A DNA stretch of 64,000 bases from Rhodococcus sp. P1Y. Lineage in GTDB: Bacteria > Actinomycetota > Actinomycetes > Mycobacteriales > Mycobacteriaceae. The position numbers were made by a program, and so were the translations under genes. The stretch is taken from positions 2,232,001-2,296,000 of the forward strand of contig NZ_CP032762.1 in assembly GCF_003641205.1 (NCBI RefSeq), given 5' to 3'. This document shows positions 27,132 through 36,409 of this stretch, piece after piece; within the stretch, counting starts at the first letter, position 1; the number at the start of each line of letters is the position of its first letter. The notes below the pieces were generated by a model that worked only from the letters and a program-made list of their open reading frames with translations, ran no database searches and had not been told where the DNA came from.

Positions 27132-28678
27132 GTGAACGTAAAGCTGTGCGCCGCGCGCTGGTCAGCGTCTATGACAAGACCGGATTGATCGAGCTCGCCA
27201 CCGGCCTGCACAACGCTGGAGTGGCTCTGGTCTCCACCGGATCGACGGCATCGAAGATCGCCGACGCAGGAATCCCGGTCACCAAGGTCGAGGAGCTCAC
27301 CGGCTTCCCCGAAACGCTCGACGGTCGTGTCAAGACCCTTCACCCGCGAGTGCATGCGGGTGTTCTGGCCGATACCCGTCGGCCCGAACACCTTTCGCAG
27401 CTGGAGGAACTCGGTATCGAGGCCTTCGAGCTCGTGGTGGTCAACCTCTATCCGTTCACCGACACCGTCGCCAGCGGTGCGACGCCCGACGAATGCGTCG
27501 AGCAGATCGACATCGGTGGACCCTCGATGGTGCGCGCCGCAGCGAAAAATCACCCGTCTGTCGCGGTGGTCGTCGATCCGGCGCGTTACTCCGAGGTTCT
27601 GGAGGCTGTCGCAGGCGGTGGGTTCACCCTTTCTGAGCGCATTTCTCTTGCAGCACAGGCTTTTCAGCATACGGCCGCCTACGATGTCGCTGTGGCGTCG
27701 TGGATGAGCAGTGTGCTCGTGGATTCCGACGAGCAGTTCCCGGCGTGGATCGGCGGAACCTGGGAGCGCTCGGCTGTCCTCCGCTACGGCGAGAACCCGC
27801 ACCAGGCTGCGGCGCTGTACAAGTCGCCGTCTGCTGACGGCATCGCGCAGGCGGAGCAGTTGCACGGTAAAGAGATGTCCTACAACAACTTCACCGATGC
27901 CGACGCTGCCTGGCGCGCAGCGTTCGATCACGATGCCCCGACCGTCGCGATCATCAAGCACGCCAACCCCTGTGGCATCGCAGTGGGGGCGGATATCGCC
28001 GAAGCGCACCGCAAGGCGCATGCGTGCGATCCGGTCAGTGCGTACGGCGGCGTCATCGCGGCCAACCGTGAGGTCACCGTCGAGATGGCCGAGCAGGTGG
28101 CCGAAATCTTCACCGAGGTGATCGTCGCCCCGTCGTACGCGGACGGTGCACTCGGAGTTCTGCAGCGCAAGAAGAACGTTCGTGTACTTCTGGCAACTCC
28201 GCCGTCCGCGACGGGGATCGAGCTCAAGCCGATCTCCGGTGGCACGTTGCTGCAGCAGCGCGATGCGATCGATGCCGACGGAGACAATCCAGCGAACTGG
28301 ACCCTCGCCGCGGGCGAGAAAGCGGACGAGCAGACGTTGAAGGATCTCGAATTCGCTTGGCGCGCAGGTCGAGCCGTCAAGTCGAACGCCATTCTGCTTG
28401 CCAAGGACGGCGCATCCGTCGGTGTCGGCATGGGCCAGGTCAACCGCGTCGACGCCGCGCATCTCGCAGTCCAGCGTGCGGGTGATCGTGTCGAGGGGTC
28501 GGTAGCGTCCTCGGACGCATTCTTCCCGTTCCCCGACGGTTTACAGGTACTGCTCAACGCCGGCGTCAAGGCCGTCGTTCAGCCTGGCGGATCCGTCCGC
28601 GACAACGAGGTCATCGCAGCCGCTCAGGACGCGGGTGTCACTCTCTACCTCACAGGTTCGCGTCACTTCGCGCACTGA
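27128..28678 (+). CDS. purH: Bifunctional AICAR transformylase/IMP cyclohydrolase
   Basis: 516 residues performing the last two steps of IMP synthesis. The N-terminal MGS-like cyclohydrolase domain (about 1-140) includes [12 protein letters not shown] and [15 protein letters not shown]. The C-terminal transformylase domain includes [13 protein letters not shown], the catalytic KHANPCG and DAFFPFPDG. The start overlaps the purN stop as ATGA, so both are translated from one message. It ends just before a 21-bp stem palindrome. Confidence 0.97.
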   Translation: MSERKAVRRALVSVYDKTGLIELATGLHNAGVALVSTGSTASKIADAGIPVTKVEELTGFPETLDGRVKTLHPRVHAGVLADTRRPEHLSQLEELGIEAFELVVVNLYPFTDTVASGATPDECVEQIDIGGPSMVRAAAKNHPSVAVVVDPARYSEVLEAVAGGGFTLSERISLAAQAFQHTAAYDVAVASWMSSVLVDSDEQFPAWIGGTWERSAVLRYGENPHQAAALYKSPSADGIAQAEQLHGKEMSYNNFTDADAAWRAAFDHDAPTVAIIKHANPCGIAVGADIAEAHRKAHACDPVSAYGGVIAANREVTVEMAEQVAEIFTEVIVAPSYADGALGVLQRKKNVRVLLATPPSATGIELKPISGGTLLQQRDAIDADGDNPANWTLAAGEKADEQTLKDLEFAWRAGRAVKSNAILLAKDGASVGVGMGQVNRVDAAHLAVQRAGDRVEGSVASSDAFFPFPDGLQVLLNAGVKAVVQPGGSVRDNEVIAAAQDAGVTLYLTGSRHFAH

Positions 28679-28688
28679 TCCTTACCTT

Positions 28689-28745
28689 CGAATTTGTAGT
28701 TATGCAGCCGTTTACCGCGCTTTTGGCTGCATAACTACAAATTCG
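28689..28745. repeat. 21-bp stem palindrome after purH
   Basis: 28689-28709 and 28725-28745 are perfect reverse complements; part of the arm reads TTTGTAGTTATGCAGCC. The position 10 bases after the purH stop suggests a U-less terminator. It also forms the left flank of the DUF559-type gene at 28828. Confidence 0.93.
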
Positions 28746-28827
28746 CAGTCTGTGGATAACTTTTCCGGCTATCCACAGATTCGGTTTCGCCACTTCTCAG
28801 GGTGCTTGGCGGTGCAATCGTGTTCAA

Positions 28828-29694
28828 GTGCACTTCGACATGCCGTTCAGGGGTTCCCGGGCCATAGGCGCCGGCCACGTGACCCGACATCGGCTCGCTC
28901 ACGATTTCGATCGCCTGCATCGTGACGTGTACATCAGAAAGAACGTCGTGGTGGACGCGGTGGTTCGTGCACATGCGTCGCACACGTTGGCTGGTAGCGG
29001 CGCGGTGTCGTGCGGATTGTCTGCGGCGGCGCTACACGGTGCGAAGTGGATTGACCCTGATGAACTGGCCGAGTTGATCTGGCCGGCACGGACTCGACAA
29101 CTGAGCGGCCTTCGTATCAGGTTCGACAAAGTGCTCGCCGCAGATACCGTGATGGTGGGCGGAGTGCTGGCGACGTCGGTGCCGCGGACGATGTTCGATC
29201 TTGCTCGACAGTTGCCGAGGCTGAAAGCGCTTCAAATCCTCGACTCCCTTGCCCGCGCGACCGGTGGCTCGGCCAAGGGTGCGCTGTCTTTGGCTGAGCG
29301 CTCCATTGGAGTTCGAGGAGGCGTCGCCGCGCAAGGAGTGCTGGAGTTGGTCGACCCAGGCGCCGAGTCGCCTCAGGAGACGAAGACCCGGTTGCTCTTG
29401 ATCGACGCGGGTTTGCCTCGCCCCACAACTCAGATCCGCGTTGCCGACGCCAGCGGGCGAGTGTTCGCTCGCTGCGATATGGGGTGGCCGGAGTGGAAGG
29501 TTGTCGTGGAGTACGACGGCGTCCAGCACTGGACGTCCGAGAAACAGCGCACGTGGGACATCGAGAGATACGAGAGGCTCGAACGCGCAGGCTGGCTGGT
29601 GGTGCGCGTCAATTCCGAGCAGTTGCGAGCCAGACCAGGCGAAGTGGTCGAGCGTGTTCGGCAGAAGTTGCGGGCAGCTGGCGCTCCGGTCTGA
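28828..29694 (+). CDS. AbiEi/DUF559-type protein (copy 3)
   Basis: 288 residues with a GTG start; an ATG four codons later is also possible. Shared features with the two minus-strand copies near 2000-4100 are the AbiEi-like N-terminus (HRLAHDFDRLHRDVYI), SCGLSAAALHGAKW and TSVPRTMFDLARQL. The C-terminal DUF559 core is WKVVVEYDGVQHW, then RYERLERAGWLVVRV with the acidic residues kept. It is flanked on both sides by long palindromes (28689-28745 and 29699-29747). It interrupts the conserved purH to AAA/VWA order, which suggests insertion as a unit. Confidence 0.75.
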   Translation: MHFDMPFRGSRAIGAGHVTRHRLAHDFDRLHRDVYIRKNVVVDAVVRAHASHTLAGSGAVSCGLSAAALHGAKWIDPDELAELIWPARTRQLSGLRIRFDKVLAADTVMVGGVLATSVPRTMFDLARQLPRLKALQILDSLARATGGSAKGALSLAERSIGVRGGVAAQGVLELVDPGAESPQETKTRLLLIDAGLPRPTTQIRVADASGRVFARCDMGWPEWKVVVEYDGVQHWTSEKQRTWDIERYERLERAGWLVVRVNSEQLRARPGEVVERVRQKLRAAGAPV

Positions 29695-29698
29695 GGAG

Positions 29699-29747
29699 TT
29701 TGTACTTGTGCAGACGCCACGCCGGAGTCCGTCTGCACAAGTACAAA
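29699..29747. repeat. 18-bp stem palindrome after DUF559-type copy 3
   Basis: TTTGTACTTGTGCAGACG (29699-29716) is the perfect reverse complement of 29730-29747. It begins 5 bases after the stop codon, so the stem can form immediately after translation ends. No T run follows. Confidence 0.93.
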
Positions 29748-29792
29748 TCGGGCGGGGGTGCACAAACGTGCGAACGCTCGTAGCTTGGTGAA

Positions 29793-31178
29793 GTGACCTC
29801 TACCCAACCTGGCATCACCACCGTCGGCGAACTGCGCGCATCCGGACACGTGCAGCGTTCGGTCAAAGACGAACTCCGGGAGAATCTGCTCGACGCGCTC
29901 CGCGAGGGCCGAGACGCGTGGCCGGGGATTCTCGGCTTCGACAAGACCGTGCTCCCACAATTCGAACGTGCGATTCTTGCCGGTCACGACGTCGTTCTGC
30001 TCGGCGAACGTGGTCAGGGCAAGACGCGTCTTCTCCGCACACTCAACCTGCTGCTCGACGAGTGGTCCCCGGTCATCGAGGGCTCCGAACTCGGCGAACA
30101 TCCGTACGACCCCATCACGCCTGCAAGTATCAGGCGGGCGAAGGAACTCGGGGATCAGCTGCCCATTTCGTGGCGTCATCGCGACGCCAGATACGCCGAG
30201 AAGCTGGCTACTCCGGACACGTCGGTGGCGGACCTCGTCGGCGATGTCGATCCGGTGAAGGTCGCCGAAGGTCGAAGCCTCGGCGATCCCGAGACCATCC
30301 ACTTCGGCCTGGTTCCGCGCAGTCATCGCGGCATCGTCGCTATCAACGAGTTGCCCGACCTTGCTGAACGTATCCAGGTTTCCCTGCTCAACGTCATGGA
30401 AGAACGTGACATTCAGGTCCGCGGTTACACGTTGCGACTACCACTGGACGTCGTACTCGTAGCCAGCGCGAACCCTGAGGACTACACCAACCGCGGGCGC
30501 ATCATCACCCCGCTCAAGGACCGGTTCGGCGCCGAGATCCGCACGCACTACCCACACGCGCTCGCCGACGAGATTTCGGTGATCGAGCAGGAGGCAAACC
30601 TCCCGGCGAACGTGCCGTCGTACCTGCTCGAGGTGCTGGCGCGATTCACGCGGCTGCTACGTGAATCTCCGTCGGTGGACCAGCGATCGGGTGTCTCCGC
30701 TCGATTCGCGATCGCAGCGGCGGAAACCATTGCTGCCGCAGCAGTTCACCGCGCTGCCGTGCTCGGTGAGGCCGAAGCGGTGGCCAGGCCGGTGGATCTC
30801 GGAACCATCATCGAGGTACTCCGAGGCAAGGTGGAATTCGAATCGGGCGAGGAGGGCCGCGAAACCGAGGTCCTCGAGCACTTGCTGAGGCGTGCCACCG
30901 CGGATACCGTCCGCGATCGCCTCGGTGGGATCAACCTGGCGCCCCTGGTCACCGCGATCGAGCAGGGAGAGCCCGTGGTGACGGGCGATCGGATCGCTGC
31001 CAAGACACTCATCGGCGAGCTGCCCGACCTGGTAGTGCTGCAGGAGGTCGACGACCGGTTGGAGGCAACCTCCGACGGCGAGAAAGCCGCTGCGACCGAA
31101 CTCGCACTCGAAGGTCTGTACCTCGCGCGTCGAATCTCGAAGGATCCGGATGACGACGGCCAGACGGTGTACAGCTGA
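29793..31178 (+). CDS. AAA+ ATPase of the Mg-chelatase/MoxR type (Rv0958-like)
   Basis: 461 residues, GTG start. Walker A is LLGERGQGKTRLL (about residues 68-78); GIVAINELPDLAERIQVSLLNVMEERDIQVRGY contains Walker B and a pore-loop-like region; SANPEDYTNRGRIITPLKDRFGAEIRTHYP holds sensor 1 and the arginine finger. It is not part of a chlorophyll pathway: such ATPases work with VWA proteins in protein maturation or cofactor insertion. The stop shares bases with the ATG of the VWA gene (ATGA type), matching Rv0958-Rv0959. Confidence 0.9.
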   Translation: MTSTQPGITTVGELRASGHVQRSVKDELRENLLDALREGRDAWPGILGFDKTVLPQFERAILAGHDVVLLGERGQGKTRLLRTLNLLLDEWSPVIEGSELGEHPYDPITPASIRRAKELGDQLPISWRHRDARYAEKLATPDTSVADLVGDVDPVKVAEGRSLGDPETIHFGLVPRSHRGIVAINELPDLAERIQVSLLNVMEERDIQVRGYTLRLPLDVVLVASANPEDYTNRGRIITPLKDRFGAEIRTHYPHALADEISVIEQEANLPANVPSYLLEVLARFTRLLRESPSVDQRSGVSARFAIAAAETIAAAAVHRAAVLGEAEAVARPVDLGTIIEVLRGKVEFESGEEGRETEVLEHLLRRATADTVRDRLGGINLAPLVTAIEQGEPVVTGDRIAAKTLIGELPDLVVLQEVDDRLEATSDGEKAAATELALEGLYLARRISKDPDDDGQTVYS

Positions 31179-33127
31179 TGCCTGCCAGTAGATACGGGCG
31201 GTACCACGACGGTCCCGATCCGCTGGCGCCGCCGGTCGACCTGAGGGAAGCCCTCGAATCCATCGGCAACGATGTGCTCGAGGGAGCTTCTCCGCGTCGT
31301 GCGCTACAGGAAATGCTCAGGCGCGGAACGCAGAACATGAGGGGTCTCGACGAGCTCGCTGCCGACGCCAACCGTCGTCGGCGAGATCTATTGCGCAAGA
31401 ACAATCTCGACGGAACCTTGCAGGAGGTTCGTGAGCTGCTCGACAAGGCCGTTCTCGAGGAGCGCAAGACCCTCGCTCGCGCTCTCGACGACGACGCCAG
31501 GTTCCAGGAAATGCAGATCGGTGACTTGTCGCCGTCCACTGCGCAGGCTGTACAGGAGCTCGCCGATTACGACTGGCGCTCGTCCGAGGCGCGCGAGAAT
31601 TACGAGAAGATCAAGGATCTGCTCGGACGCGAAATGCTCGATCAGCGGTTCGCGGGGATGAAGAACGCGCTCGAGAATGCGACGGACGAGGACCGTCAGG
31701 CCATCAGCGAGATGCTGAAGGACCTGAACGAGCTTCTTGCCAAGCACAACCAAGGCGCGGACACCGAGCAGGACTTTGCCGAGTTCATGTCCAAGCACGG
31801 CCAGCATTTCCCCGAGAACCCGCAGAATGTGGACGAGCTCCTCGACTCGCTTGCCCAACGAGCAGCAGCAGCGCAGCGTCTCAGAAATTCTCTGAGCCCG
31901 GAACAGCGCGCAGAGCTGGATGCGTTGGCGCAGCAGGCGTTCGGGGATTCTAACTTGCTGAGTCAGTTGGATCAGCTCGATCAGAACCTCCAGCAGGCCA
32001 GGCCCGGCGAGGATTGGGACGGGTCGCAGAACTTCCGCGGCGAGAACGGAATGGGTCTCGGCGATGGCACCGGCGCTCTGCAGGACATCGCGGATCTGGA
32101 GAACCTGGGAAATCAGCTGTCGCAGCAGTACAACGGCGCCGCTCTCGACGACATCGACGCCGAGGCTCTGCTCAAGCAACTCGGTCCCGAAGCGGCAGCC
32201 GACGCCCGAATGCTGTCCGAGCTCGAAAAGGCTCTGGAACAGCAGGGTTTCATGGACAAGGGCGCTGACGGTCAATGGCGTCTGTCGCCCAAGGCGATGC
32301 GTCAGCTCGGTCAGTCTGCGCTCAAGGACGTGGCGGGCAAGATTTCCCGACGCGGGGGCGAGAGAGACACACGCAAGGCCGGCGCGATGGGGGAGCCGAC
32401 GGGTGCGTCGCGTGCATGGGAGTTCGGTGACACCGAGCCGTGGGACGTGACGAGAACTGTCAACAACGCAGTGCTCAGGACAGCGGCGAGCGGGGGAGCG
32501 TTCCCGGTTCAGCTACAGGTCACCGACGTCGAGATCAGCGAGACCGAAACGCGCACGCAGGCGGCGGTTGCTCTGCTCGTCGACACGTCGTTCTCGATGG
32601 TGATGGACGGTAGATGGGTGCCGATGAAGCGCACGGCATTGGCGCTCAATCACCTTGTCAGTACCAGGTTTCGAGGCGATGATCTGCAGCTGATCGGGTT
32701 CGGACGCCATGCGCAGAAACTGACCGCGTCGGAATTGGCAGGACTGGACGGAGCCTACGATCAGGGCACCAACCTGCATCATGCCCTGCTGCTGGCAGCA
32801 CGGCACCTGCGTCGGCACCCCAATGCGCAACCTGTGGTGCTGATCGTGACCGACGGCGAACCGACGGCTCATCTCGAACCCGACGGGCACGCGTACTTCG
32901 ACTATCCGCCGTCGGCACGCACGTTGGGGTTGACGGTGAGAGAGCTCGACACCATCGCGAAACTCGGTGCGCAGGTGACCATTTTCCGGCTGGGGGACGA
33001 CCCGGGTCTTGCGAGGGTCGTGGATCGAATGGCGGAGAGAGTGGGCGGCCGCGTCATTGCACCGGATCTCGACGGTCTCGGTGCTGCAGTGGTGACCGAT
33101 TATCTGAAGCGTCGTCGCAAAGGCTAG
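31178..33127 (+). CDS. VWA-domain protein (Rv0959-like)
   Basis: 649 residues. The first 400 residues are charged and rich in coiled-coil-like helices (many Leu, Glu, Gln). The C-terminal von Willebrand A domain (about 460-645) has an intact metal-binding DTSFSMVM (DxSxS) and later VTDGEPT. It partners the overlapping AAA+ ATPase, most likely as its substrate adaptor. Target unknown. Confidence 0.88.
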   Translation: MPASRYGRYHDGPDPLAPPVDLREALESIGNDVLEGASPRRALQEMLRRGTQNMRGLDELAADANRRRRDLLRKNNLDGTLQEVRELLDKAVLEERKTLARALDDDARFQEMQIGDLSPSTAQAVQELADYDWRSSEARENYEKIKDLLGREMLDQRFAGMKNALENATDEDRQAISEMLKDLNELLAKHNQGADTEQDFAEFMSKHGQHFPENPQNVDELLDSLAQRAAAAQRLRNSLSPEQRAELDALAQQAFGDSNLLSQLDQLDQNLQQARPGEDWDGSQNFRGENGMGLGDGTGALQDIADLENLGNQLSQQYNGAALDDIDAEALLKQLGPEAAADARMLSELEKALEQQGFMDKGADGQWRLSPKAMRQLGQSALKDVAGKISRRGGERDTRKAGAMGEPTGASRAWEFGDTEPWDVTRTVNNAVLRTAASGGAFPVQLQVTDVEISETETRTQAAVALLVDTSFSMVMDGRWVPMKRTALALNHLVSTRFRGDDLQLIGFGRHAQKLTASELAGLDGAYDQGTNLHHALLLAARHLRRHPNAQPVVLIVTDGEPTAHLEPDGHAYFDYPPSARTLGLTVRELDTIAKLGAQVTIFRLGDDPGLARVVDRMAERVGGRVIAPDLDGLGAAVVTDYLKRRRKG

Positions 33128-33169
33128 TGGTGCGGTCAAGTGCAGCTTGGGGCACTTATCCGCACCACT
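33126..33169. terminator. 18-bp stem palindrome between convergent genes
   Basis: AGTGGTGCGGTCAAGTGC (33126-33143) pairs with 33152-33169 with two mismatches. It starts on the stop codon of the VWA gene and ends 5 bases before the stop of the convergent DUF1707 gene, so it can serve both. Confidence 0.8.
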
Positions 33170-33173
33170 GAGG

Positions 33174-33743
33174 TTACTTCTTCACCTTGATTCCGACTCC
33201 GCCCCAGAACGCGAAACCGGTGACAATGACGCGCGGCGCTCCGGGCGCTCCGGTCTGACTCAGATGATCGAAGCCGCCCATGATGCCGGCGCCGCGCACC
33301 TCAACGGCGATGTTCGACGGCACCGTGATCTCAATGCCGCCCATGATCGCAACGCAGTTGATCGTCACCACGGGAGCGGAGAAATGTGCCTGGCATAGGT
33401 CGATTTCACCGCCGCCCCAGAATGCGATTGCGTCGATACGCGGGGCGACAGTCCATTCGCCCTTGCGAGTGAAGCCGCTCATGATCGCGATCGCGCGATC
33501 GTTCCCGACGCGGCCGGGCGAATCGTCGATTCCGGTCGGCGGTGACAACGCGAGGTCCGTGGTCAACAGGTCGAGTTCGCCGTACGTCTTGGCCTTGTAG
33601 GCGGCTGTGGTGCGTTCGTCGTACTCGCTCACGCTCAGCTGTCCGTCGGCGAGCGCGTCGCTGAGGAGTTTGGCGACGAGGTTGCGGTCGGCGTCGGCGG
33701 CTCGGATGTTCGCCCTGTGCTGTTCGGGTAGCTGATCGCTCAC
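33174..33743 (-). CDS. DUF1707 protein with LiaF-like C-terminal domain
   Basis: 189 residues. The N-terminal DUF1707 domain is clear (NIRAADADRNLVAKLLSDALADGQLSVSEYDERTTAAYKAKTYGELDLLTTDL). The C-terminal half is a beta-rich repeat pattern with AIMGGIEITVPSNIAVEVRGAGIMGGFD and WGGVGIKV, like the LiaF/DUF2154 family linked to cell-wall stress. No membrane segment. It begins 13 bases after the stop of the lipoprotein gene upstream, so the two may form an operon. M. tuberculosis Rv0966c is, as I recall, similar. Confidence 0.8.
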   Translation of the reverse strand: MSDQLPEQHRANIRAADADRNLVAKLLSDALADGQLSVSEYDERTTAAYKAKTYGELDLLTTDLALSPPTGIDDSPGRVGNDRAIAIMSGFTRKGEWTVAPRIDAIAFWGGGEIDLCQAHFSAPVVTINCVAIMGGIEITVPSNIAVEVRGAGIMGGFDHLSQTGAPGAPRVIVTGFAFWGGVGIKVKK

Positions 33744-33756
33744 CCGAGTCAGGCTA

Positions 33757-34221
33757 CTAGGCGGCGTTGACTATGGCTCGGTCTCCGAGCGGTGACTGAA
33801 GCGTCATCTGCATCGTTCCGTAGACGGCGACCATGATGCACGCCTTGTCCGCAGCCTCCGGCAAGGTGCCGGTGCGCAGCGCGACGACCACCTCGGTGGC
33901 GGACTCGGTGACGTCGACGTGCGCGCCGTAGCACTCGGGTGTGCCGGTGACGAAGTGGATGGCGATGGTGTTGGGGGAGATCTGACTCCACGATTCGAAC
34001 GGGGTCGGTGCCGCGCGTACCAGCGTCGGCGTGGACTCGAACATCGTCCCCACTTCACCGACCGGAACTTCGACGGGCACCGGCGGTGCGCTCGGGTTGT
34101 GCATCATGTCAGCGGGGGCGGTAGTTTCGGTGGTTTCTACAGACTCACTACTGTCGGCCATCTCGCTACCGCAGCCGACCAGCAGGAAGCACAGCAGAAC
34201 TCCTGCAGCCAGAAACCTCAT
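33757..34221 (-). CDS. Putative lipoprotein
   Basis: 154 residues from MRFLAAGVLLCFLLVGCGSEM, a lipoprotein signal with LVGC as lipobox. A Ser/Thr/Glu-rich linker follows, then a small domain with two cysteines (PECYGAHV and DKACIMVAVYG). The start at 34221 has GGAGG very close to it. An in-frame ATG at 34287 overlaps the stop of the transporter gene and could be used by coupling, but would lengthen the signal peptide by 22 residues. No known domain was recognised. Confidence 0.65.
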   Translation of the reverse strand: MRFLAAGVLLCFLLVGCGSEMADSSESVETTETTAPADMMHNPSAPPVPVEVPVGEVGTMFESTPTLVRAAPTPFESWSQISPNTIAIHFVTGTPECYGAHVDVTESATEVVVALRTGTLPEAADKACIMVAVYGTMQMTLQSPLGDRAIVNAA

Positions 34222-34286
34222 TCCTCCAAGGTAACCGTGTGAGCTGAGGAGAACCTTTGGGCAGCCCAAGAAAACGTCCGGCTGCA

Positions 34287-35210
34287 TCAGGCAAGCAGTG
34301 CAGTAATGATCGCAATCACCGGGATCGAGATGATCGTCGTGACGAAGGCTGTGTCTCGTGCCATCACCACGCCTCGGTTGTAGCGATTGGCGAAGACGAA
34401 CACGTTCTGTGCGGTCGGAAGCGCAGAAATGACTGTGATGGCGAAAAGCTCGTGACCCTCCAGGCCCATCGCCAGCGCCATGAGGAATCCGAGAATCGGC
34501 TGCAGGACCATCTTGAGCGTCGAAGCAATGAGCACGTCGCGACGCGGACTCGGTCCCTTCTGCAGGACCCGCGCACCGTAGAGCGACAGGCCGAAGGCGA
34601 GCAGTGCGCCCGGGACCGCGGCGCCGCCGACTAGGTCGAACGGCTGCATGATCGACTCGGGCAGTTCGATGCCGGTGATCGAGAGCAACAGCCCTGCGGC
34701 GCCTGCAAGCACGATCGGATTCTTGAACGGCGTGATCACGATGTTGCGAATGGATGCCTTCTCGCGCATCGTCGACAGATCGAGGATCGTCAGCGCAAGC
34801 GGCGAATAGACCATGATCTGAAACAGCAGCAGGGGTGCGACGAAGTTGGCGTCGCCGAGCACGAAAACCGCGATGGGGATACCGAGGTTGGCGGCGTTGA
34901 CGTACGAGGACGCAAGTCCACCGATGGTTGCCTCGGGGACGTCTCGTTTCAGTAGAAACTTGGCGATGAGGAAGTAGATCGCGCCGACGACGAGGGCCGT
35001 GACGCCTGCAACCACGAGGATCGGAGAGAGGATCACCGCGAGATCCGACTGCGCGAGCGTCACGAAGAGCAGGGCGGGTGTCGCGACGAAGAACACGAGG
35101 CGGCTCAACACGAACTGGCCGTGCTCGCCCAGCACCTTGTACTTCGCCAGCACGTACCCGAGAGCGATGACGATGAAGATGACCGTGAAACCTTCGAGAA
35201 CTCCGGACAT
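34287..35210 (-). CDS. AEC-family auxin-efflux-type transporter
   Basis: About 307 residues with some ten membrane segments in two five-helix halves. MSGVLEGFTVIFIVIALGYVLAK at the start, NAANLGIPIAVFVLGD in the middle and SALPTAQNVFVFANRYN near the end are typical of the AEC family (MdcF and relatives, dicarboxylate or other anion transport). I chose the ATG at 35210; an upstream GTG at 35267 lies only 3 bases from the ribosomal-operon terminator, leaving no room for a promoter. Substrate unknown. Confidence 0.85.
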   Translation of the reverse strand: MSGVLEGFTVIFIVIALGYVLAKYKVLGEHGQFVLSRLVFFVATPALLFVTLAQSDLAVILSPILVVAGVTALVVGAIYFLIAKFLLKRDVPEATIGGLASSYVNAANLGIPIAVFVLGDANFVAPLLLFQIMVYSPLALTILDLSTMREKASIRNIVITPFKNPIVLAGAAGLLLSITGIELPESIMQPFDLVGGAAVPGALLAFGLSLYGARVLQKGPSPRRDVLIASTLKMVLQPILGFLMALAMGLEGHELFAITVISALPTAQNVFVFANRYNRGVVMARDTAFVTTIISIPVIAIITALLA

Positions 35211-35270
35211 AAAGCGGGACGTCTCGATTCTCTGGGAAGGCTGGTCGCCCGTAACTCTAGTGCTCACGCA

Positions 35271-35303
35271 GAAAGGCCACGCACTCCAGGTGCGTGGCCT
35301 TTC
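35271..35303 (-). terminator. Terminator of the rpmB-rpmG-rpsN-rpsR operon
   Basis: GAAAGGCCACGCA (35271-35283) is the perfect reverse complement of 35291-35303 across a 7-base loop. It lies 16 bases beyond the rpsR stop. The outer pairs give a short T run on the minus-strand transcript. Confidence 0.85.
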
Positions 35304-35318
35304 CTTGAAAAGCTGGGT

Positions 35319-35573
35319 CTAGCGGCTGGTGAACGGCAGCAGTGCCATCTCACGAGCGTTCTTCACTGCGACAGCAACCTGACGCTGCTGCTGCGGGGTG
35401 AGGCCGGTGACGCGGCGGCTACGGATCTTGCCGCGGTCCGAGATGAACTGACGAAGAAGGTTGATGTCCTTGTAGTCCACCGTGGTTACCTTGGCGGCGT
35501 TCAACGGGTTCTTCTTGGGTCGACGTCCTGCCTCTGCGCGGACCTTCTTCGACGGTGCTCTCTTGACTGCCAT
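35319..35573 (-). CDS. rpsR: Ribosomal protein S18, zinc-independent paralog
   Basis: 84 residues with the S18 signature ([50 protein letters not shown]). No cysteines are present, so it is of the C-minus kind that replaces the zinc-binding form when zinc is scarce. Last gene of the four-gene minus-strand operon behind a Zur-like box. A normal copy should exist elsewhere in the genome. Confidence 0.95.
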   Translation of the reverse strand: MAVKRAPSKKVRAEAGRRPKKNPLNAAKVTTVDYKDINLLRQFISDRGKIRSRRVTGLTPQQQRQVAVAVKNAREMALLPFTSR

Positions 35574-35590
35574 CTGTATTTCCCTGTTCC

Positions 35591-35896
35591 TTACCAGCTC
35601 GACTTGTGGACGCCTGGCAGCTCCCCACGGTGAGCCATCTCGCGCACCTTCACGCGTGACAGACCAAATTTCCGCAGGTGACCGCGCGGACGTCCATCCG
35701 CAGCGTCACGATTGCGCAATCGTACCGGACTCGCGTCGCGCGGTAGACGCTGCAGTGCCGCTTGGGCCTCGGCCCGCTCGGAATCGGGTGTCGACGGCTT
35801 CCGGATGATCTCCTTCAGCTCGCTGCGCCGCGCTGCCCAACGCTCGACGACGACCTTGCGCTGCTCGTTCTTGGCGATCTTGGACTTCTTGGCCAT
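35591..35896 (-). CDS. rpsN: Ribosomal protein S14, zinc-independent paralog
   Basis: 101 residues, the long form of S14 ([28 protein letters not shown] and [30 protein letters not shown]). The long form lacks the CxxC zinc ribbon; none is present here. It lies between rpmG (1-base gap) and rpsR in the zinc-starvation operon. Confidence 0.96.
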   Translation of the reverse strand: MAKKSKIAKNEQRKVVVERWAARRSELKEIIRKPSTPDSERAEAQAALQRLPRDASPVRLRNRDAADGRPRGHLRKFGLSRVKVREMAHRGELPGVHKSSW

Positions 35897-35897
35897 G

Positions 35898-36065
35898 TCA
35901 GCGTTCCTCCCTGAAGTCGACGTGTCTACGGACGACCGGGTCGTACTTCTTCATGACCATCCGGTCGGGGTTGTTGCGCCGGTTCTTCCTGGTCACGTAC
36001 GTGTAGCCGGTCCCGGCCGTCGATTTGAGCTTGATGATCGGACGTACGTCGGTGCTCTTGCCCAT
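35898..36065 (-). CDS. rpmG: Ribosomal protein L33, zinc-independent paralog
   Basis: 55 residues ([45 protein letters not shown]). It has the L33 pattern but no cysteines. Its ATG shares one base with the stop of rpmB and its stop lies 1 base before the start of rpsN, so the three are tightly coupled. Confidence 0.95.
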   Translation of the reverse strand: MGKSTDVRPIIKLKSTAGTGYTYVTRKNRRNNPDRMVMKKYDPVVRRHVDFREER

Positions 36066-36301
36066 CAGAGTTTCACCCCTCGCGCGGAGAGTTTCGCGAC
36101 CACGGCGTCGATGCCGTCACGGTCGATGGTTTTGATGCCTTTCGCCGACAACGTCAGCGTGACGCGTCGTCCGAGGCTGGGGACGAAGTACGTCTTCTTC
36201 TGGATGTTCGGGTCCCACCGGCGGTTGGTTCTTACGTGCGAGTGGGAAACGGACTTGCCGAATCCTGGTTTCCTTCCGGTCACCTGGCAGTGCGCGGACA
36301 T
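36065..36301 (-). CDS. rpmB: Ribosomal protein L28, zinc-independent paralog
   Basis: 78 residues ([55 protein letters not shown]). A single cysteine remains near the N-terminus, so the four-cysteine zinc site is absent. It is the first gene of the operon. The Zur-like box lies 22 bases upstream of its start. Divergent from mrf. Confidence 0.95.
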   Translation of the reverse strand: MSAHCQVTGRKPGFGKSVSHSHVRTNRRWDPNIQKKTYFVPSLGRRVTLTLSAKGIKTIDRDGIDAVVAKLSARGVKL

Positions 36302-36323
36302 ACGCGCTCCTCCTTAGCTGTTA

Positions 36324-36339
36324 TGACAATCGTTTTCGA
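36324..36339 (-). promoter_or_regulatory. Zur-like box for rpmB operon
   Basis: TGACAATCGTTTTCGA closely matches the mycobacterial Zur operator pattern (TGANAATCATTNTCA). It lies just upstream of rpmB. Zinc-loaded Zur binding here would silence the C-minus ribosomal genes when zinc is plentiful. Confidence 0.8.
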
Positions 36340-36378
36340 CAAAGCGGTGTTCCGAATGTAGCGTGCTTCCGTACGGAA

Positions 36379-36394
36379 TGACAATCATTGTCGA
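36379..36394 (+). promoter_or_regulatory. Zur-like box for mrf operon
   Basis: TGACAATCATTGTCGA contains the perfect dyad GACAAT-C-ATTGTC. It ends 15 bases before the mrf start. Together with the second box 55 bases away it gives each divergent operon its own operator. Confidence 0.85.
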
Positions 36395-36409
36395 TAGAAG
36401 GGAATTCTC

